Under the pieces are notes generated by a model. The model did no database searches and was not told the origin of the DNA. It worked only from the letters and a program-made list of their open reading frames with translations. DNA of 64,000 nt. It comes from CAZGMC01 sp964526565 (GTDB lineage Bacteria; Pseudomonadota; Alphaproteobacteria; DSM-16000; Inquilinaceae). Positions 43,959-55,068 of this stretch are shown here, in pieces. Location: NCBI GenBank assembly GCA_964526565.1, contig CAZGMC010000006.1, positions 1-64,000 on the forward strand. Direction: 5' to 3'. Each line of letters begins with the position of its first letter. Position 1 is the stretch's first letter. Position numbers and translations under genes: made by a program.

Positions 43959-44614
43959 CGCTTCGCCCCCCCAGGTTCGTGCGCCCCGCGGCGGCGCTGG
44001 TGGCGCTGGGTATCGCCGCAGCCTGTGCCGCCGATCGGTCCGGTGTCACCGCAGAGGCGCCGGCACGGGCGCCGGCACCGGGCGCAATGCCGGTCGCCGA
44101 CGCCATGTACACGGCGATCGTCTACGTCGACGAGCAGCGCACCATTGGCTGCGGCATGCACTTCTCGGCACAGTCGCAGGGCTTCGTCCAGGTCGAGGGT
44201 TCGGTCAACGCGTTCTACGACACGGGCCAGGCGCCCACGGCAATGCTCGCCCTGACCGTGTTTGCGGCAGTCGACGGCATCGGTGGGCCGGTACCCATCG
44301 TCTCGGCCTGGCTGGTCACCGGCACCTACGGGCCGACCCGCGATTTCCGGCGCCTGACCCATGACGACGTGCCGACCTATCTGGCCGTCAACACCACCCG
44401 CCTCGACGCCCTGTTCCTGCCGGCCGAGCTGGTGGAGGGCTTCCGGCTGACCTTCGTCGTGCCGGACGCCGCCGAGGCCACCCGCATCGACATGCCGCCG
44501 CTCGCCGCTCCCGAGCCCTACTTGACGGTCGACGCCTGTCTGCGCGAGGTGTTGGCGCGCCTCGACGCCGACCTCATGGCGCCGCCCCCGACGCCTGACC
44601 ATCCCGACTCCTGA
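43955..44614 (+). CDS. Exported protein of unknown function
   Basis: 219 residues with an N-terminal hydrophobic signal (PAAALVALGIAAACAA). A Cys at the end of the signal might be lipidated, although the -3 residue is Ala rather than Leu, so a lipobox is doubtful. The mature part is beta-rich (MYTAIVYVDEQRTIGCGMHF, FVQVEGSVNAFYDTG, LTHDDVPTYLAVN). Translationally coupled to the slipin gene, so probably part of the same envelope unit. No family recognised. Confidence 0.7.
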   Translation: MTLRPPRFVRPAAALVALGIAAACAADRSGVTAEAPARAPAPGAMPVADAMYTAIVYVDEQRTIGCGMHFSAQSQGFVQVEGSVNAFYDTGQAPTAMLALTVFAAVDGIGGPVPIVSAWLVTGTYGPTRDFRRLTHDDVPTYLAVNTTRLDALFLPAELVEGFRLTFVVPDAAEATRIDMPPLAAPEPYLTVDACLREVLARLDADLMAPPPTPDHPDS

Positions 44615-44662
44615 CCATCCCGTTCGCCTCAACCCTGCGCATCCCTTGTGACCTGACTGGCC

Positions 44663-46051
44663 ATGCCCAACGACATCGACGACAGCACCCTGTTCGGCCG
44701 CATGGCCCGCCACGCCCGCGTCTCGCGGGTCATGGGCGAGCTGGCCGCCCGCATGGCCGGCGAGCGCTATCTGGGCGTCGGCATCGACCGCACCCGCTAT
44801 GCCCGCCAGCTGACCGAGGCGCTGGGCGCGCTCAAGGGCCCGCTGATCAAGGTGGCGCAGCTGCTGGCGACCATGCCGGGCGCAGTGCCGCCGGAGTTCG
44901 CCGCCGAGTTCGCCACGCTGCAGTCCAATGCGCCGCCCATGGGCTGGCCGTTCGTCAAGCGCCGCATGAGTGGCGAGTTGGGGCCGGACTGGCAGCGCCG
45001 CTTCAAGCGGTTCGAGCACAAGGCCTCGGGCGCCTCGCTGGGGCAGGTGCACCAGGCGGTCGGCCTCGACGACCGGCTGCTGGCCTGCAAGCTGCAGTAT
45101 CCCGGCATCGAGGCCGCCGCCGAGGGCGACCTTCGCCAGCTGCGCCTGATCCTGCACGCCTTCGAGCGCTACGACCGCACCATCTCCACCAACGACATCT
45201 ATGTCGAGCTGCGCGACCGCCTCTACGAGGAGCTGGACTACGCCCGCGAGGCCCGGCACATGCAGCTCTACGGCGACATGCTGCGCGACGAGCCCGGCGT
45301 CAGCGTGCCCGAGGCGGTGCCCGAGCTGTCCACCCGCCGGCTGCTGACCATGACCTGGCTGGAGGGCGAGCCGCTGACCGAGGTGGCGGCGCGCGCGCCC
45401 GGACGCGGCAACGCACTGTCGGCCGAGCTGTTCCGCATCTGGTACACGCCGTTCTTCCGCTGCGGCGTGCTCCACGCCGACCCGCACCTGGGCAACTACT
45501 CGGTGCGCGCCGACGGCGGGCTGAACCTGGTCGACTATGGCTGTATCCGCGTCTTCCCGCCGCACCTGGTGCAGGGCGTGATCGACCTGTACCGGGCCAT
45601 GCTCACCAAGGACGAGGCGCTGGCCCGGCAGGCCTACCACGCCTGGGGCTTCGGCGACGTCAGCGACGAGGTCGCCCAGATACTCAATGTATGGGCCGGG
45701 TTCATCTTCATGCCGGTGCTGGAGGACCGCGAGCGCACCGTGCACAACCCCGACGACGAGACCTACGGCTTTGCCACCGCGGCGGAGGTGCAGGCGTCGC
45801 TGCGCCGCATCGGCGGCATCAAGGTGCCGCGCGCCTTCGTCATGATGGACCGCGCGGCGATCGCCCTCAGCTCGGTGTTCATCCACCTGCACGCGGTGGT
45901 CAACTGGCACCGCCTGTTCGAGGACCTGATCGCCGGCTTCGACCTGCAGCGCCTGGAGGAGGCGCAGCGCAGCCTGCTGGAGCGCCACGGCATGGTGCTG
46001 CCCGAAGAGGCCGGCGCCGAGCCCGCCGCCGGGCCGCCGACGCCGCGGTAG
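44663..46051 (+). CDS. ABC1/AarF-UbiB family atypical kinase
   Basis: 462 residues of the UbiB-like protein-kinase fold. The KxGQ-type motif reads LIKVAQLLAT, the Ala-rich nucleotide loop GASLGQVHQA, the VAIK-type lysine lies in ACKLQYPG, and the catalytic and metal segments are LHADPHLGNY and NLVDYGCIRVF. UbiB homologues support coenzyme Q synthesis or lipid homeostasis; the exact role here is unproven. There is no C-terminal TM pair as in E. coli UbiB. The stop codon lies in a 10-bp tandem repeat. Confidence 0.9.
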   Translation: MPNDIDDSTLFGRMARHARVSRVMGELAARMAGERYLGVGIDRTRYARQLTEALGALKGPLIKVAQLLATMPGAVPPEFAAEFATLQSNAPPMGWPFVKRRMSGELGPDWQRRFKRFEHKASGASLGQVHQAVGLDDRLLACKLQYPGIEAAAEGDLRQLRLILHAFERYDRTISTNDIYVELRDRLYEELDYAREARHMQLYGDMLRDEPGVSVPEAVPELSTRRLLTMTWLEGEPLTEVAARAPGRGNALSAELFRIWYTPFFRCGVLHADPHLGNYSVRADGGLNLVDYGCIRVFPPHLVQGVIDLYRAMLTKDEALARQAYHAWGFGDVSDEVAQILNVWAGFIFMPVLEDRERTVHNPDDETYGFATAAEVQASLRRIGGIKVPRAFVMMDRAAIALSSVFIHLHAVVNWHRLFEDLIAGFDLQRLEEAQRSLLERHGMVLPEEAGAEPAAGPPTPR

Positions 46052-46087
46052 CCGCAGGTAGCCGCAGGTAGCCGCAGGTAGCCGCAG
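46048..46087. repeat. 10-bp tandem repeat, four copies
   Basis: GTAGCCGCAG repeated four times, beginning at the TAG stop of the ABC1 kinase gene. Because the unit is not a multiple of three but starts at the stop codon, copy changes would not affect the protein. Confidence 0.9.
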
Positions 46088-46129
46088 TCCGGCTACCCGC
46101 GGCGCCGGCCGGCCACGGCCCTCACCGCC

Positions 46130-46339
46130 TCAGCGGGGGTCGGCCGTCTCCTCTTCGACCGCCGGTTCGGCCGCGCTGTCCGCGGCCATCATGCGCTCGT
46201 CAACGTCGAGAGTGCAGCGGATGCCCAGCACCCGCAGCTCCTGAAGCAGGCCGCCGGCACCGACGCGGAAGTCGTCTGCATCGTTCTGGCTGTCGAACTT
46301 GACCACCACCGTGGCCTCGCGAAAGACCTGTCGAGCCAT
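46130..46339 (-). CDS. Small hypothetical protein, 69 aa
   Basis: Starts at 46339 after GAGGAG. Sequence ATVVVKFDSQNDADDFRVGAGGLLQELRVLGIRCTLDVDER has an alternating beta-alpha pattern like a small ferredoxin-fold domain, with an acidic tail. No family recognised; RBS and composition support a real gene. Convergent with the ABC1 kinase. Confidence 0.6.
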   Translation of the reverse strand: MARQVFREATVVVKFDSQNDADDFRVGAGGLLQELRVLGIRCTLDVDERMMAADSAAEPAVEEETADPR

Positions 46340-46552
46340 TCCCGGGATCTCCTCGTTTCGTTTCTGGTCTTGTACCCGTTACCCATATGTTACATCGAGC
46401 GCAGCCGCGGCGCAAACCGTCCGGCGGCCGGACGGCTCGACACTGGACACGACTGCCATGCACCGGCAGACTGCGACTTTGGCAGAAGCCTGCAACAGGC
46501 GGCGAAGTGCACATCTGGAACGGGCCACTATTTTCTGACGGGAGACGCTGGT

Positions 46553-48160
46553 TTGTCCATCACAAGCGATGACTTCAGCGCCGCGGTGCTGGATGCCTTG
46601 TGGTCGCAACAGGGACCGAACGGATCAATCGCGGTGACGGCCGCCAACGGCGAGGGCTATCTGGAGATTGCCGTACCCCAGGGCAATTACAACGCCTGGC
46701 ACCGCAATGACAGCACGCGGCTGCTGCAGGCGGCCCCGGACGAGGACTTCAGCATTTCGGCGCGGTTCCTCAGCACGCCGACGCACCGGTACCAGATCCA
46801 GGGCCTGCTGGTCGAACAGGACGCCGGCAACTGGATCCGCTTCGACATCTACCATGACGGCGACCAGCAGCACGTATTCGCGGGGGTGACCGTCGACGGC
46901 GAGTCTTCGCGGAAGATCGATACGATCATTCCTGACGGCAATGCATCCCACCTGCGGGTGGACCGGGCCGGCGATCTCTGGCGGCTCGCCTATTCCGCCG
47001 ACGGAGAAACGTGGATCACCGCGGACTCGTTCACCCATGACCTGGTCGTCACCGCCGTCGGGCCGTTCGCGGCAGTAACTGGCAGCGCGCCAGGCTACAC
47101 CGCGCAGGTGGATTACGTCTTCAACACGACCGCGCCCGTCGCCGACGAGGATGCCGGAGTATCGCTCGCGGCCGACGACACAGCGGTGACGAGGATCGAC
47201 ACGGCACTCGTCCTCGTCACCGCCGACGACCTGCTCGCCAATGACGGCGAGATGCTGGCGCTCAGCGGCTTCACCCAGCCGGACCACGGCACGGTGATCG
47301 ACAATGGCGACGGTACCCTGACCTACACGCCGGCATCCGGCTTCACCGGCACCGACGCGTTCACCTATTCGGTCGACGACGGCACAGCCGTCCATACCGC
47401 CCGCGTCGACATCACGGTCACAGCCCCCGGGATGATCGTTTCCGATGATTTCCGCGTCGCACCACTGGATGCCATGTGGTCGCTGCAGGGGCCGGACGGT
47501 TCGATCACGCTGGCGGCCGCCGACGGCCAGGGCTATCTGGAAATCGCCGTCCCCCGCGGCGACCATGACGCCTGGGGCACCAATCACAGTGTCCGGTTGA
47601 TGCAGGCCGCCCCGGACCGGGACTTTGGCATTGCCGCGGGATTCCTCAGCACGCCGGCGCAACGGCACCAGGTGCAGGGCCTGCTGGTCGAACAGGATGC
47701 CGACAACTGGATCCGCTTCGACACCCACCATGACGGCGCCCGCGAGCGTGTGTTCGCGGCAGTGACTGTTGACGGCGTGTCGTCAATGAAGGTCAACACG
47801 ACCGTTGCCTCCGACAGCGCGGCCCATCTGCGGGTGGACCGCACGGGCGATGTCTGGACGTTCGCGTACTCCGCCGACGGCGTCACCTGGACCACGGCGG
47901 AGCCGTTCACCCACGACCTGACCGTGGCCGCGGTCGGACTGTTCGCGGCGGCCACCGAGGAGTCGCCGGGCCATGCCGCAGCCGTGGACTACTTCTTCAA
48001 CACCGCCGCCCCCATCGCCAACGAGGATGCCGGCGTGCCGCTCACGGCCGGCAGCACAATGCTGGGAACGACGGAGATCGCCGTCATTGTCGCCATCGCC
48101 GTGGCCATGGCCGTCGTCGCGGCCTCCCTGTTCCGGCGGTTTCGCACAAGGGACCATTAA
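46553..48160 (+). CDS. Surface-type protein with duplicated lectin-like domains and Ig-like tandem-95 repeat
   Basis: 535 residues from a TTG with GGGAGA 7 nt upstream. Two about 190-residue copies of one domain (DDFSAAVLDALWSQQGP...SYSADGETWITAD-type, residues 5-195 and about 295-485) resemble DUF1349/concanavalin-like beta-sandwiches seen in large surface proteins. Between them is a tandem-95/cadherin-like module (DDLLANDGEMLALSGFTQPDHGTV...GTDAFTYSV). The C-terminus is a TM helix with a basic tail (EIAVIVAIAVAMAVVAASLF-RRFRTRDH). No N-terminal signal is visible, so the start may be wrong or export unusual. Likely carbohydrate-binding. Confidence 0.75.
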   Translation: MSITSDDFSAAVLDALWSQQGPNGSIAVTAANGEGYLEIAVPQGNYNAWHRNDSTRLLQAAPDEDFSISARFLSTPTHRYQIQGLLVEQDAGNWIRFDIYHDGDQQHVFAGVTVDGESSRKIDTIIPDGNASHLRVDRAGDLWRLAYSADGETWITADSFTHDLVVTAVGPFAAVTGSAPGYTAQVDYVFNTTAPVADEDAGVSLAADDTAVTRIDTALVLVTADDLLANDGEMLALSGFTQPDHGTVIDNGDGTLTYTPASGFTGTDAFTYSVDDGTAVHTARVDITVTAPGMIVSDDFRVAPLDAMWSLQGPDGSITLAAADGQGYLEIAVPRGDHDAWGTNHSVRLMQAAPDRDFGIAAGFLSTPAQRHQVQGLLVEQDADNWIRFDTHHDGARERVFAAVTVDGVSSMKVNTTVASDSAAHLRVDRTGDVWTFAYSADGVTWTTAEPFTHDLTVAAVGLFAAATEESPGHAAAVDYFFNTAAPIANEDAGVPLTAGSTMLGTTEIAVIVAIAVAMAVVAASLFRRFRTRDH

Positions 48161-48255
48161 GGTTTAACGGTGACAGTTTATTTATTTCCCGTGTCCTGAT
48201 TGCGACGCTGGGCCTGTCTTATCCAGGGAAATAAGTAAACTGTCACCGTTAAACC
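48161..48255. repeat. Palindromic MITE/REP-like element, family 1, well-preserved copy
   Basis: Arms 48161-48190 (GGTTTAACGGTGACAGTTTA plus TTTATTTCCC) and 48226-48255 are 30-bp inverted repeats with one mismatch, around a 35-bp loop. It begins one base after the stop of the surface-protein gene and lies between convergent genes, where its long stem may also work as a bidirectional terminator. A diverged copy lies at 704-787. The arm resembles repeats associated with REP-type transposases, but no transposase gene is in the window. Confidence 0.88.
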
Positions 48256-48269
48256 CCAAGCCCATCACA

Positions 48270-51110
<2,841 letters not shown>

Positions 51111-51270
51111 GAGCGACCGCTCCCGGGCGCGCCTGCGCCCGCGCAAGGGGACCGCGCCGACCGCCCCCGTGCCCGGCCGGCGGCATGACACGACGTTTTC
51201 CATATCTTGTCTATGGGCTTCCGGCGGAAGGACAGTGCGCCGCCATGCCGCAACCCGTCCGGCTGCCGCG

Positions 51271-51330
51271 GCGCAGCCCGGCTCAGCCCGGCTCGGTCCG
51301 GCGCACCCCGGCTCAGCCCGGCTCGGCCCC
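51271..51330. repeat. 30-bp tandem duplication at the cas6 break point
   Basis: GCGCAGCCCGGCTCAGCCCG plus GCTCGGTCCG and a near-identical unit (three differences), exactly where Cas6 similarity stops. Confidence 0.88.
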
Positions 51331-52051
51331 GCTGGCGCGCGGTGAAGCGCTGCCACGCCACCGGGCCGAGACCGGCGTCGTCGATGTCCAGGCAAGCGAT
51401 GCGCCGGCGCAGGTCGGCCCAGTCGGCCTGCGGGTCCAGGTGCATCCAGCGGGCGAGGCCGCGCACCCGGTGGGTCAGGCTGAGCAGCAGCAGCTCGACG
51501 CGGTCGCCGTGGGCGCCGCCGGGGGCCGGCACGGCGACCGTCTCGTGCCAGCGCTCCTGCCGGTGTTCCGGCTCCAGCGACACGCGGTGGGCGCCGCCGC
51601 TGCGCTGGGCGATGCCGCCGGCCAGCCCCTCGGCCAGGGCGGCACCGGCCGCCGCCGTCCAGTAGCGCGCCGCGCCGAACAGGGTGAGCCGCACCGTGAC
51701 CGTGCCGCCCGCGACGTCGGCCGCCAGCACGTACGGCTTGGGCACCGGCAGCCGGCGGGTGTGTCGGCCGTGCTCGCCCATCAGCGCCGCCAGCGCCGTG
51801 GGGCGCCGCCACGGGTCGAGGCGGCCGCCGGCGGCGGCCTCGGCGCGGCGCATCAGGGCGCGGCCCCAGGCGCCGCGGATCCGCTCGACCAGGTTGGGCG
51901 CCTCCTCCAGCAGGCGCCGCCGGCGGCAAACCACGACGACTTCGGCCCGCTGCCACAGCCCCGGCAACGCCGCCAGCGGGCACGCCGCCCCCGGCGCTGT
52001 CAGCCAGGGCAGCGCGGGCGGCACCGGCTCTTCGGTCGGCATGGCGGTCAT

Positions 52052-52965
52052 GGCGGCCTGGTCTCGGCGCTGGCGGAGGTCTGTCGCCACGGATCTACCG
52101 GCACGCGCCATCCCCGGCAACCCGCCGCCGGCGCCTCGGGTTCTGCTGGTTGCGATAACGGTGCCGGACGGCGATGCCTGGCACGAGGGGCGACGCCGAC
52201 CTGCAACAAACACAGCCCCAGCCCGAACGGATCGGCCCTACCCGTAGGTCGGCCGGAGCGCAGCGACGCCCGACGCACGGCCTCACCACCGCGCACCGGC
52301 CCTGGCGCCGCGGTCCCGGCGGCGGGCATCCGGAACAGCATCCGGCGGGGCGTTGGCGGTGACGCCTGCTTCCGGCGGCATCCGCCCCCAGATGGTCATC
52401 CCCGCTGACGCGCAGATGACCGCTCGGGGAAGTGGCGCCGCCACGCCCGGCCTTCGGCGTCCGGACCGATTGCAGCGGCCGGCTGGATCGCCACGCTCCG
52501 CCAACAAGAAACAACGCGCCGAAGGCACGCCTCCGCACGGTTTCATCCAGAGGACCCGGCCGGGCGCCGGGGTCTTGCGAATAGACCGCGAGGCAGCGAC
52601 GACACCGCACGGCCGTGGCCTGGTCGTCCACAGTCCGCGCACCATGCCGTCACCGCGAGCGCAGCGAAGCGGCCCAGTCCCGGCGTCGCCCGTCCCAAGA
52701 GCCAGGGGTCGCGCCAGCGGCGCCACTGGATGGCTTCGCTGCCCTCGCAAAGACGGGTTGGGACTTGTTGTCGAAATATTTCACGTCCTTGGAAAACCGA
52801 CCAGAACTCCGGCGGCTTGTCTCCTACCTCCCCATGGTTTCATCCAACGGGATCGGCCGGAACGGACGGTGTGAACTCGCAATGATAGTAGATCGTATAT
52901 ATTATGTTCGGATTACGGGAAACGGTTCGGCTGAGCCGCGGAGGCCCGCCCCTGAAGACGGGCCG
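52052..52965. other. Repeat-rich intergenic region between cas6 and cmr6
   Basis: About 900 bp without a credible gene. It holds fragments of REP/MITE-type repeats (GGATCGCCACGCTCCGCC at 52487-52504, GTCACCGCGAGCGCAGCGAA at 52649-52668, GTCATCCCCGC at 52396) and two related segments around GGTTTCATCCA at about 52530-52565 and 52824-52860. An A+T-rich patch lies at 52870-52910. No regular CRISPR array is present. Confidence 0.6.
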
Positions 52966-53657
52966 TCAGACCCGTTCGGCCGTGCAGAGGCCGTAGCCGA
53001 GGGCGGTCTTGGCGCCGAAGCCGGCGGTCTCCGCGGTCTCGATCAGCCAGCCGACCGCCGTCTCCACGTCCCGGGCCGCATCGGGCCCGTTCGGCCGCCG
53101 CGGCAGGTCGGCGGTCAGGAACGGCGTGCCCGGCCCGACGGTCAGGAACTCCACCGGGCACGGCTGCAGCCAGTCGGCGGGCGGCGTGCCGGACGATGGG
53201 TCCCGCGGCCCCGGCGCTGGTGTGCCGTCGCCCCCGGCCGTCGGACCGGTCCTGACCTGGTAGTACGCGCCGCGGTAATACTCGCCGACGTGCGGCGTGA
53301 TCACGTCGACCTCCAGGCGCACCTTGCCGTCGGCGATGGCATCCAGGAACACGACACTGCCGGCACCGCCGCCGTCCCCGCCGCGCGCCGACACCAGGGC
53401 GCGCAGACGGCGGGCCGGTTCGCCGCCACCCGCTTCGGGCTGGAAATGCGGCGTCACGTCCATTCCGGTGACCGGTTCCGGGGCCGGTTCCGGGGACGGT
53501 GCCGGGGCCTTCAGCAACGGATCGGTCAGCCAGTGCGACACTCGGTTGTCCGCGTGGCACATCTCCTGCCACGGCCCGCCGGGCGCTCCCTGCGCGTCTG
53601 CCACGCGCCGAAGAACTTCTCCCAGGCCAGCCCCAGATTGCAGCCTGTGCCGGTCAT
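52966..53657 (-). pseudogene. cmr6: Cmr6-like RAMP protein, frameshifted and shortened
   Basis: The true start is the ATG at 53657, coupled to cmr5 by ATGA. Its frame gives the Cmr6-like N-terminus MTGTGCNLGLAWEKFFGAW but then runs to a stop. The remainder is in another frame: DVITPHVGEYYRG, PCPVEFLTVGPGTPFL and TAGFGAKTALGYG are classic Cmr6 C-terminal motifs. The central region with the Pro-Gly-Ser-Ser-x-Lys-Gly strand of Cmr6 is absent and replaced by a Pro/Glu/Ala tract from a 12-bp repeat (53471-53509). Cmr6 would cap the Cmr4 backbone. Confidence 0.7.
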
Positions 53658-54148
53658 GCGCCACCCCCGCCCCGGTCATCGCCACCGGCGCCGTCCGCAG
53701 GCGGGCTGTCCGGTTGCGTCCGCTTCAGGCGGGCCACGGCGAGGCGCTTCAGCCAGTCAAGGAAGGCCAGCGCTTCGCGGTGCGCGCACCGGTAGTCGGC
53801 GTCGGCGTCCCCCGTCGGGCTCGTCCTGTCCGTCCGCGTGGCCATGACGCGGAGCAGGTCGGGCCGTCCCTCCGCATTGCCCTCGTAGTAGGGACTGGTC
53901 TCCAGCTCGCGGCACAGCCACTGCTCGACGTGGCGGAACAGCATGCCGGGGCCGGTCGTCCGGGCCTCGCGGCCGGACCCCGCCCGGACCTGCAGTGTCA
54001 GCAGGGCCAGGTCCAGGGCATTGATCAGGATCTCGGCCGGCAGCGCCTCGACGCAGCGAACGTACTCGTCGCGGGCCGACGGCGCCCGTTCGACCTCATC
54101 GATGCACCGAAGCGCAAATTCCGCGCGGTGCTGGCTGAGGCTTTTCAT
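53654..54148 (-). CDS. cmr5: Type III-B effector small subunit Cmr5
   Basis: 164 residues, predicted all-helical. The N-terminus MKSLSQHRAEFALRCIDEV matches the Cmr5/Cas11 family (an s-x-x-Q-x-R-A start), followed by LALLTLQV and FLDWLKRLAVARLKR. Cas11 subunits line the minor filament of the Cmr complex. It is coupled by ATGA to cmr4 upstream and to cmr6 downstream. It looks intact. Confidence 0.85.
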   Translation of the reverse strand: MKSLSQHRAEFALRCIDEVERAPSARDEYVRCVEALPAEILINALDLALLTLQVRAGSGREARTTGPGMLFRHVEQWLCRELETSPYYEGNAEGRPDLLRVMATRTDRTSPTGDADADYRCAHREALAFLDWLKRLAVARLKRTQPDSPPADGAGGDDRGGGGA

Positions 54149-55068
54149 GATCCGCCCGCCTCCGAACCATCCAGGCCGCACAGGTGGAACCAGCCCTGGC
54201 CGACCGTCTCGTTGGCGCCGACCTGCAGGTAGGGTGCGCCGGCGAAGGCCTGGAGCAGGGTGCCCACCGGGTCCGCCCCCGGCAGGCGCGGCGACAGCAG
54301 GGTGTACATGACGGTGTCGGGCGGCAGCGTCTCCTCGTACCACAGCGCCTTGCTGGTCTTGATCTCGTCGTCCAGGCTGTTGCGCGCCTGGACGTGCAGG
54401 CCGTACTGGCAGAACCAGTCGAAGTCCTCGTCGCGCAGCACGACGAGCTGCCCGGCCAGCCGCGCTGCCGCCGGCGACCCGGCGATGACCCTGCCCAGGG
54501 CGCCGGCCACGGCGGCATGCGCCGGCCCGCCGTCCGCAGCCACCGTGAAGACCCGCTCTTCCAGCTCCAGCCGGCCGGCCTTTTCGGCGATCGCCTGGCG
54601 TGGCTCCGGCTGCCGCACGGTGCCGCCGGGCCAGGGCTCGGCCAGGCCGGCGCGCCGGCAGTCGCGGGCGAAGCGCTCCAGCACGTACGGGCAGGTCGCC
54701 CAGGCGTACGGCCCGTTCAGTCTGCGCACCGGCAGCAGCAGCAGCCGGGCATCGGCAAACAGCACGTCCCCGGCCCGCCCGGCGCTACGCCCGGCCGCCT
54801 GCCCGGTCTCGTCGGGTACCAGTTCCACCGCGTCGTCCGGCGGGGCCTCCCCGTCGCCGGACAGCGGCCCGAAACCGAACAGCGTCCTGACGGTGGCCTT
54901 GTCGAGCCGGTCCCGCACCGCCTGCAGGAACGCGCCCTTCAGGCTGGACCCGGCGATGTAGGGATAGCCGGTGGCGCGCTCGCGGGCCACCGGCAGGTCG
55001 ATCACCCCCAGAGCCTGGCCGGAGCCGGGTCGGACGAAGGTCTCCGCGATCATGCCGACCAGGCGCAT
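54145..55068 (-). CDS. cmr4: Type III-B effector backbone subunit Cmr4 (Cas7)
   Basis: 307 residues. The N-terminal RAMP core reads RPGSGQALGVIDLPVARERA, then GYPYIAGSSLKGAF; D24 in GVIDLP corresponds to the catalytic Asp that cuts target RNA at 6-nt intervals. Other family segments are VLFADARLLLLPVR, CPYVLERF, VQARNSLDDEIKTSKALWYEE and the C-terminal LQVGANETVGQGW. AAGGA precedes the ATG. In intact loci cmr3 lies directly upstream; here the next sequence upstream is the 3' end of cmr1. Confidence 0.92.
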   Translation of the reverse strand: MRLVGMIAETFVRPGSGQALGVIDLPVARERATGYPYIAGSSLKGAFLQAVRDRLDKATVRTLFGFGPLSGDGEAPPDDAVELVPDETGQAAGRSAGRAGDVLFADARLLLLPVRRLNGPYAWATCPYVLERFARDCRRAGLAEPWPGGTVRQPEPRQAIAEKAGRLELEERVFTVAADGGPAHAAVAGALGRVIAGSPAAARLAGQLVVLRDEDFDWFCQYGLHVQARNSLDDEIKTSKALWYEETLPPDTVMYTLLSPRLPGADPVGTLLQAFAGAPYLQVGANETVGQGWFHLCGLDGSEAGGS

